64,000 bases of DNA from Altererythrobacter sp. H2 (GTDB taxonomy: Bacteria; Pseudomonadota; Alphaproteobacteria; Sphingomonadales; Sphingomonadaceae): positions 124,001 to 188,000 of the forward strand of contig NZ_CP141285.1 in NCBI RefSeq assembly GCF_035319885.1. Reading direction: 5' to 3'. Positions 58,569-64,000 of this stretch are shown in pieces. A program made the translations under genes and the position numbers. The notes under the pieces were generated by a model. That model saw only the letters and a program-made list of their open reading frames with translations. It was not told the DNA's origin and made no database searches. Each line of letters starts with the position of its first letter. Within the stretch, counting starts at the first letter, position 1.

Positions 58569-60374
58569 TTACCCCCGATACAACCCGTCCAGCCGCTCCG
58601 CGTATCGCTCCCTGATCTTGTGACGGCGGATCTTCATCGAGGGGGTCATTTCCTCGTTCTCGATCGTGAAGGCTTCATCGGCGAAGGCGAAGCTGCGGAC
58701 CTTTTCGATCACTGACAGGTCCTTGTTGACCCGGTCGACCGCCGCGCGGACCGCGCTCTTGAAGGCGGGCAGGCCCTGCAGTTCCTTCAGGTCGAACTTC
58801 TCGCCATTGGCCTTGGCCCATTCAAGCGCCCATTCGGCATCGGGCACGATCAGCCCGACGATGTAAGGCCGCCGGTCACCCACCACCATCGCCTGGGCGA
58901 TCTCGGACTGGAGCGTCAGCATTCCCTCGATCTTCTGCGGAGCGACATTGTCGCCCTTGTCGTTGACGATCATGTCTTTCTTGCGGTCGGTGATCTTGAT
59001 CCGGCCCTTGGCATCAAGATGGCCGATATCGCCGGTATGGAGCCACCCGTTCTGGAGCGCACGGGCGCTTTCCGCCTCGTTCTGCCAGTAGCCGTGCATG
59101 ACCAGTTCACCGCGTACGAGGATTTCGCCGTCCTCGGCAATCCTGACCTCGACCCCCTCCATCGGCGGGCCGACAGTGTCCATGGCGATGCCGACGCTTG
59201 GGCGGTTGCAGCTGATCACCGGGCCGCTTTCGGTCTGGCCGTAGCCCTGCAGCATGGTCAGGCCCATTGCCTCGAAGAACACACCGACATCAGGGTTAAG
59301 CGGCGCGCCGCCGGAAACCATCGCCTTGATCCGACCACCAAACCGGGCACGGATTTTGGGACGGAGCGATTTTTCGAGAATGAAATTCATCGGCTTGTCG
59401 ATGAGGCGCCCCTTGCCGCCGGCTTCGCGCTCACCGATCCGCAAGGCGCGGTCCATCAGGAAGTTGGCGACCCGGCCCTGTTTCTCGACCTGCTTCATGA
59501 TCCGCTGGCGCAGCACCTCGAACAGGCGCGGAACCACCACCATGATGGTGGGCCGGGTTTCCTCGATATTGCTGGCGAGCTTCTCCAGCCCTTCCGAGTA
59601 GTAGATCTGTGCGCCGACCCCGATCGGAAGATATTGCCCGCCGGTGTGCTCGTAGGCGTGGCTCAAGGGCAGGAACGAGAGGAACCGCTCCTCGTCATCC
59701 AGGCCGAAATCGTTGACCAGGATTTCCGCCGCGCCCTTCACGTTGCACAGGATCATGCCGTGGTGCTGCCTGACCCCGCGCGGCGCGCCGCCGGTGCCGC
59801 TGGTGTAGATCAGGCAGGCAAGGTCCCGTCGGCCGATCCCGGCCATGCGCGCGTCCACGGACTTTCGCGCGGCTGCGGCATCGCCTTTCACCAGCTCTGC
59901 CCAATGGTGGATCTGCAAGTCACCGGCCTGCATCTGCCGTAGTCCATCAATCGCAATCACGTGCGCCGCAGTGCCGGTGCGCATGATCGCCGGGAGCAGG
60001 GTGGCGGAGAGCTTCTCGGTCGACACGATCACCGCGCGCGAACCGGAATTGTCGAGAATATGGGCGTGGTCGCGCTCGGTATTGGTGGTGTAGGTCGGCA
60101 CCGTCACGCAGCCCGCAGCCATGATCGCCAGGTCCGCCAGGCACCATTCCGGGCGGTTCTCGCTCACCAGCATGACCCGGTCGCCCGCGTTCAGTCCGAT
60201 GGCGCGCAGGCTTTCTGCCAGCAGGCAGACCCGGTCCGCCGCCTCGCGCCAGCTGATCGTCTGCCACGCACCATCGCGCTTGGCCCCGAGGAACGGTCTG
60301 TCACCCCCTTCGTCCGCGCGCTGGAGAAACAGCTGGACCAGGTTTGCGGCATTATCGAGATCGGAAAGCTGCAC
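58569..60374 (-). CDS. Long-chain fatty acid-CoA ligase (AMP-forming, FAA1/FadD15-like)
   Basis: A 601-residue adenylate-forming enzyme of the large long-chain acyl-CoA synthetase branch. The phosphate-binding motif is YTSGTGGAPRGV, LSFLPLSHAYEHTGGQ follows, GYGQTESGPVISCN is the adenine motif, and LHTGDIGHLDAKGRIKITDRKKDMI the hinge. NEEMTPSMKIRR carries the catalytic Lys. GTG 60374 (MQLSDLDNAANLVQLFLQRAD) was chosen because GGAG lies nine bases upstream. Probably involved in fatty acid activation for beta-oxidation or lipid recycling. Confidence 0.93.
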   Translation of the reverse strand: MQLSDLDNAANLVQLFLQRADEGGDRPFLGAKRDGAWQTISWREAADRVCLLAESLRAIGLNAGDRVMLVSENRPEWCLADLAIMAAGCVTVPTYTTNTERDHAHILDNSGSRAVIVSTEKLSATLLPAIMRTGTAAHVIAIDGLRQMQAGDLQIHHWAELVKGDAAAARKSVDARMAGIGRRDLACLIYTSGTGGAPRGVRQHHGMILCNVKGAAEILVNDFGLDDEERFLSFLPLSHAYEHTGGQYLPIGVGAQIYYSEGLEKLASNIEETRPTIMVVVPRLFEVLRQRIMKQVEKQGRVANFLMDRALRIGEREAGGKGRLIDKPMNFILEKSLRPKIRARFGGRIKAMVSGGAPLNPDVGVFFEAMGLTMLQGYGQTESGPVISCNRPSVGIAMDTVGPPMEGVEVRIAEDGEILVRGELVMHGYWQNEAESARALQNGWLHTGDIGHLDAKGRIKITDRKKDMIVNDKGDNVAPQKIEGMLTLQSEIAQAMVVGDRRPYIVGLIVPDAEWALEWAKANGEKFDLKELQGLPAFKSAVRAAVDRVNKDLSVIEKVRSFAFADEAFTIENEEMTPSMKIRRHKIRERYAERLDGLYRG

Positions 60375-60477
60375 TTTCGAAGGCTCCTGCACCCGTTCTG
60401 ATGACGGACTTATCCGGTGCGGTTTACGCAGCGGCGCCCGGTATCTCAAGCGGCATCACGTGCGGCCACAGATGCAC

Positions 60478-62187
60478 TCAAGGCAGTTCGAGCTGCGCCT
60501 CAAGCCGGGGATCGCGCGCGCTCTGCCAGCTGCCCCCGCGCCACAGCACCGCGTTGGCCTTGACCGGCGCTTCGCGTGCAAACGGCTGCGGCTGGCCGAG
60601 CGCAAGGAAGGCCGGGATTGCCCGTTCCAGCCAGGTGCCCTGCTCCACCAGGGTGCGCTCTCCGAATGACATCAGGAAAGGCAGGCCCAGCGCCGCTTCG
60701 GCATCGAGCCCGAAGTCGATCACGCCGATGATCGATCGCGCGGTCTGCACCGGAATCGTCGGCCCACCAGCCGCGCCGACTGCCAGCAGGGGGGTGCCGT
60801 CCGGCGCCCACACCAGCATCGGCGACATCGAGCTGCGCGGCCGCTTGCCGCCTTCGACCCGGTTGGCCACCAGCCGGCCTTCGACCATGGGCGACCGGCT
60901 GAAATCGGTCAGTTCGTTGTTCAGGTAGAACCCGCCGAACATCAGCCCGGAGCCGAACGCCCCTTCAATGGTCGAAGTGTAGCTGATCATCGTGTTCGAT
61001 GCATCGACCACGGCGAAGTGGGTGGTGCCGCGCTCTTCCGGCTCATCGCCATCGGCCAGCGCCAGCGGCGCACCGGCGGGCCGGCCCGCTTCCACCTTGG
61101 CCATGGCACGCGCCGGATCGATCAGGGCACTGCGGCTGGCGAGGTAGGCCGGGTCGAGCAATCCCGCGACCGGCACGGAGACAAAATCGGCATCCGCCAC
61201 GTAGAGCTCGCGGTCGGCATAGGCGAGCCGCTGCGCTTCAAGGAACAGGTGCCATGTAACCGGGCTCTCGGCCCCGTAGGCGGACAGATCGAACCGCTCG
61301 AGCATCGCCAGCATCTGCAGGATCGCGATCCCGCCCGAGGTCGGGGGCCCCATTCCGCAGATCCGGTGGCGGCGGTAGGTCGTGCACAACGCCTCGCGCG
61401 GCTTGGCCTGGTAGCCAGCGACATCGCCAGCCGTCATCGCACCCTCACGGGGTGTCGACTGGGCCACGGTTTGCGCCATCGATTCAGCCCGGTCGCCCCG
61501 ATAGAATGCCGGTGCCCCGCCCGCGGCGACGGCCTCGAAGGTTCGCGCAAGGTCTTCATTCACCACCAGCGTTCCGACCGGAAGCGGATTACCGTCGGCT
61601 CCGAAGAACAGGGCTCGGCCGGTGTCAGTGAGGGCCGCACGATCCTTGGAGGAACTGAGGGAATTGTGCAGGCGCGGATTCATCCGGAAGCCTTCGCGCG
61701 CGAGGCGGATGGCCGGATCGAACAGCCGGGCCCACGGCAACTTGCCGTGCTCCGCATGGGCCTTGGCCGCGAGCGCAATATTGCCCGGAACCCCGACGCT
61801 GAGCCCGCTGCGGACCGACTCGATAAACGGCGGCAGCGTACCGTCAGGTTTGAGGAACCATTCCGGCGTCGCCCCGGCCGGGGCAGTTTCGCGCCCGTCG
61901 TACGTCGTCACATCGCCGTCAGCCGTCCCCCGCACCAGGAACCCGCCGCCCCCGATGCCGGAGCTTTGCGGCTCGACTACGGTCAAGGCCAGCATTGTGG
62001 CGATCGCTGCGTCGGTGGCGCTGCCGCCGGCCCGCAGCATTTCGTAGCCGGCCTCTTCCGCCCGGGGATCGGCAGCGCTGACCGCGCCAAGCTGCACCTG
62101 AGGGGCAAGCGGGGCTTCAGCAGGAAGGGTCGCGCACCCGGCAAGGGCGAGGGCAGCGAGCAGCGGCGTGGTGAACGAGCGGATCAT
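60478..62187 (-). CDS. Gamma-glutamyltransferase, predicted lipoprotein
   Basis: A 569-residue Ntn-hydrolase that cleaves gamma-glutamyl bonds, for example in glutathione, in the envelope. The N-terminal signal has a lipobox (LLAALALAGC). The self-processing site is before TTHFAVVD, where the first Thr becomes the nucleophile. VVEPQSSGIGGGGFLV, GPPTSGGIAILQML and RPRSSMSPMLV form the substrate site. ATG 62187 begins the signal peptide. It follows pyrD by 10 bp in the same direction. Confidence 0.93.
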   Translation of the reverse strand: MIRSFTTPLLAALALAGCATLPAEAPLAPQVQLGAVSAADPRAEEAGYEMLRAGGSATDAAIATMLALTVVEPQSSGIGGGGFLVRGTADGDVTTYDGRETAPAGATPEWFLKPDGTLPPFIESVRSGLSVGVPGNIALAAKAHAEHGKLPWARLFDPAIRLAREGFRMNPRLHNSLSSSKDRAALTDTGRALFFGADGNPLPVGTLVVNEDLARTFEAVAAGGAPAFYRGDRAESMAQTVAQSTPREGAMTAGDVAGYQAKPREALCTTYRRHRICGMGPPTSGGIAILQMLAMLERFDLSAYGAESPVTWHLFLEAQRLAYADRELYVADADFVSVPVAGLLDPAYLASRSALIDPARAMAKVEAGRPAGAPLALADGDEPEERGTTHFAVVDASNTMISYTSTIEGAFGSGLMFGGFYLNNELTDFSRSPMVEGRLVANRVEGGKRPRSSMSPMLVWAPDGTPLLAVGAAGGPTIPVQTARSIIGVIDFGLDAEAALGLPFLMSFGERTLVEQGTWLERAIPAFLALGQPQPFAREAPVKANAVLWRGGSWQSARDPRLEAQLELP

Positions 62188-62197
62188 TCCGCCAGCG

Positions 62198-63226
62198 CTA
62201 TTCGCTTCCGACCGCTTCGGCAATGCTTGCAAAGCCATCGCGTTTCATGAGCCGCTCCAGCCCGCTGACGATCCGGCGCGGCAGGCCGGGGCCTTCATAG
62301 ACCATTGCGCTGTAAAGCTGGACCAGGCTGGCCCCCGCGCGGATCCGCGCCCAGGCATCGTCGGCGCTGGCAATTCCGCCCACGCCGACCAGCGGCATGG
62401 CCCCGCCGGTCGCGGAACGGAAATCGCGCACGCGCTGCTGGGCCAGATCGCGCAAGGGCGCGCCAGACAGACCACCAGCCTCTCCTGCATGACGTGAAGC
62501 AAGCACCGGCCGGGAGATGGTCGTGTTGGAAACGATCAGCGCCCCCAGCCGCTTGTCCATTGCGATCCTGCCAATGGCATCGATGTCAGCCGGTTCCAGA
62601 TCGGGCGCAACCTTCAGGAAAACGGGCGGGCCCTGGTCTCCGCGCGCCTCAAGCACGGCATCAAGAAGCGCGGTTAGCGCGCCCTCGTCCTGCAGGGCGC
62701 GCAGGCCGGGCGTGTTGGGACTGGAAATGTTGACCGCAAGGTAGGTGGCATGGGGGGCCATCGCCCGTGTCATCACCGCATAATCGGCAATCCGGTCAGG
62801 CGAATCCTTGTTCGCCCCGATGTTGATGCCCAGCACGCCTGCCCGGCCCATGCGCCGCTCGAGACGCTGCACGGCAGCATCCCGGCCGCCGTTGTTGAAC
62901 CCCATCCGGTTGATCACGGCCCGGTCCTCTACCAGCCGGAACAGGCGCGGCTGCGGGTTGCCAGCCTGGGGCAAAGGGGTGATCGAGCCGACCTCGACGA
63001 AACCGAACCCCAGGCCCAGCAGAGGGTCAGGAACCTCTGCATCCTTGTCAAACCCGGCAGCCATCCCGAGCGGGTTGGGAAAGTCGATACCGGCAACCTC
63101 GATGGCGAGTGCTCCCCGGCGGGGAGGGGTTCGTGAGGGGCTCAGCTTGAGCGCCTCGACGGTCAGGCGATGGGCCTGTTCCGAATCGAGAGCAAATAGG
63201 GCCGGACGGAAAAGCGGGAAGAGCAT
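62198..63226 (-). CDS. pyrD: Dihydroorotate dehydrogenase (quinone), class 2
   Basis: PyrD oxidises dihydroorotate to orotate with quinone as acceptor, the membrane-linked step of pyrimidine synthesis. The 342-residue protein begins with the membrane-associating N-terminal helix (MLFPLFRPALFALDSEQAH) of class 2 enzymes. Conserved FMN and substrate segments are NPLGMAAGFDKDAEV, NRMGFNNGG, AVNISSPNTPGLR and SNTTISR. ATG 63226 has no obvious Shine-Dalgarno. Divergent from the sRNA candidate and the DUF885 gene. Confidence 0.95.
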   Translation of the reverse strand: MLFPLFRPALFALDSEQAHRLTVEALKLSPSRTPPRRGALAIEVAGIDFPNPLGMAAGFDKDAEVPDPLLGLGFGFVEVGSITPLPQAGNPQPRLFRLVEDRAVINRMGFNNGGRDAAVQRLERRMGRAGVLGINIGANKDSPDRIADYAVMTRAMAPHATYLAVNISSPNTPGLRALQDEGALTALLDAVLEARGDQGPPVFLKVAPDLEPADIDAIGRIAMDKRLGALIVSNTTISRPVLASRHAGEAGGLSGAPLRDLAQQRVRDFRSATGGAMPLVGVGGIASADDAWARIRAGASLVQLYSAMVYEGPGLPRRIVSGLERLMKRDGFASIAEAVGSE

Positions 63227-63350
63227 GGCCAAGTCTATGGCAAGCAGGGCAACCTGTGTCGAGCGTGTCGCATTCCTACAACTTGTTGCGTGTTCGAACA
63301 GCATTTGTAACGAATGTGGCGCGGAAACTGTCGCTTACATACAATCGTAT

Positions 63351-63458
63351 TGCGTCCCTCTGGAGTAGCTAACCCTTGCGACCCGAAGGGCTCGACGCAG
63401 CGATGCAGAGAGTTCCTCTACTTCAAGGGGCGGCCTGGAAACGGGCCGCCCTTTTTTT
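63351..63458 (+). ncRNA. Candidate intergenic small RNA ending in a strong terminator
   Basis: In the 313-bp region between pyrD and the DUF885 gene a strong plus-strand terminator (GGGCGGCC 63428-63435, loop, GGCCGCCC 63444-63451, then T7) stands with no gene upstream of it on that strand. A -10-like TACAAT (63341-63346) lies about 80 bases before the stem; the -35 is unclear. The stretch between can fold: CCCT/GGGG and GAGTAG/CTACTT close a domain enclosing a CCCTT/AAGGG hairpin near 63373-63390. No open frame of note is present. A roughly 108-nt sRNA is inferred; no known family was recognised. Confidence 0.55.
63428..63458 (+). terminator. Rho-independent terminator in the pyrD/DUF885 spacer
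   Basis: GGGCGGCC (63428-63435), loop of eight bases (63436-63443), GGCCGCCC (63444-63451), then T7 (63452-63458). It is oriented on the plus strand, upstream of the DUF885 start, so it ends some transcript that begins in this spacer. Confidence 0.92.
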
Positions 63459-63539
63459 GCGCGCTTCGGCGCTGCATACTGGCCATTGCCGGAACGGTGG
63501 GGCACAGTTGGCGAGAACCTGAACATCGCGGAGATACGA

Positions 63540-64000
63540 TGCGCCTTCTCACCCCCCTTGCCGCAAGCCTTTTCGCACTCGCTACCGCCGGGTGCGTCAC
63601 CAGTCAGTCCGAGCCGGTCACTACGGCTGCCACCGGCGAGGCCCCGGTGCCGGCTCTGGCCGGCCTGTTCGAAGACTATGACGCTGCCCAGCTGGCCCTG
63701 TCACCCATGGGCAAATCCTATCGCGGGGTCCGCGACGAGGACTACGGGAAGTGGGACGACATGTCGCCGGCAGCCGACGAGCGGGCGCACGCCTTGCTTC
63801 AGGATACCGCTGCCCGGATGCGAACAGCTTACGATCCCGCCAGCCTGCCGCAGGCCGATGCCCTGTCGTGGCGGCTGTTTGACGGTTTGGCCAAGCGCCG
63901 CGCCTCGCTCCATCCCTTTCGGGGTTATGGCTACATCTTCGACCAGATGAACGGCGCGCAGAGCCAGTTGCCGGCTTTCCTGATCAACATCCACCGGGTC
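63540..64000 (+). CDS. DUF885 family lipoprotein (N-terminal part, cut by window edge)
   Basis: The first 153 residues of a DUF885 protein, which typically run to about 600. The N-terminus is a lipoprotein signal (LLTPLAASLFALATAGC). The family hallmark GYIFDQMNGAQSQLPAFL is present near the window end. DUF885 proteins are predicted exported metallopeptidase-like enzymes carrying a HEXXH motif further downstream, which is not in the window. ATG 63540 has GGAG five bases upstream. It lies just past the terminator of the putative sRNA. Confidence 0.9.

Noticed and set aside
1-64000. Mobile elements, CRISPR arrays, phage, toxin-antitoxin or restriction systems
   Set aside because: No transposase, integrase, phage structural gene, terminal repeats, spaced direct repeats or Cas-like proteins were found; the window reads as stable core chromosome.

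Overview
The window looks like a core chromosomal segment of an alphaproteobacterium of the order Sphingomonadales, most likely Erythrobacteraceae or Sphingomonadaceae. This is inferred from the high GC content, the gene families (HisKA_2 kinase, LuxR-type HTH/DUF4019 protein, DUF455 protein, NnrU, fused ThiS-ThiG, CYP153-like P450, 180-kDa-class NAD-glutamate dehydrogenase), the N-terminally extended ribosomal protein S9 and the dense ATGA/GTGA gene overlaps. No transposase, integrase, phage gene, CRISPR array or rRNA operon was seen. One tRNA is present (Leu, anticodon TAA).

Layout. 1-4.4 kb: signalling genes on the minus strand (truncated HD-GYP phosphodiesterase, HisKA_2 kinase, single-domain response regulator, LuxR-type HTH protein), then two small genes. 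4.4-7.1 kb: murA and galU (envelope precursors) and a small beta-clamp-like protein. 7.4-11 kb: a three-gene operon of acyl-CoA synthetase, cytochrome P450 and SDR with ATGA overlaps. 11.1-16 kb: M23 peptidase, then glnE-bcp-DUF455. 16-18.9 kb: M28 peptidase and agmatine deiminase. 18.9-24 kb (minus): thrS with a threonine-rich leader peptide, followed by a DUF305 lipoprotein and a TauE/SafE permease; PhoD lies just upstream. 24.1-27.7 kb (plus): two small membrane proteins, an XRE regulator, a 35-residue lipoprotein, an alpha/beta hydrolase, a TPR protein with a probable frame break and a luciferase-like oxidoreductase. 27.8-32.6 kb: the very large NAD-glutamate dehydrogenase. 32.7-39.2 kb: ferredoxin-reductase-like flavoprotein, queG, a NatAB-type ABC exporter, CYP153-like P450 and msrB. 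39.2-44.3 kb: four membrane/flavin genes that look like a glycan-decoration set (GT-C-like protein, GtrA, GT87, UGM-like flavoprotein). 44.3-46.6 kb: two PilZ proteins, tRNA-Leu, ihfB and a GntR regulator. 46.8-52.7 kb: POT peptide transporter, two amidohydrolases (the second without metal ligands), NnrU and a metallophosphoesterase. 52.8-56 kb (minus): rplM-rpsI and ctaA-cutA-secreted protein. 56.1-64 kb: MerC, ThiS-ThiG fusion, CsbD (with a textbook EcfG promoter), long-chain acyl-CoA synthetase, gamma-glutamyltransferase, pyrD, a candidate sRNA ending in a strong terminator, and the start of a DUF885 lipoprotein.

Themes. Cyclic-di-GMP signalling recurs (HD-GYP and three PilZ domains). Nitrogen and glutamate handling is well represented (glnE, glutamate dehydrogenase, agmatine deiminase, gamma-glutamyltransferase, peptide transporter, M28 peptidase). 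Hydrophobic-substrate oxidation is suggested by two P450s and two acyl-CoA synthetases. The observations most worth checking are the thrS attenuator with its Thr-rich leader peptide (22203-22363), the intergenic sRNA candidate (63351-63458), the response regulator whose expected start codon is AUC (2722), the single-domain DnaN-like protein (6789-7118) and the four-gene small membrane/XRE/lipoprotein operon (24192-25095).
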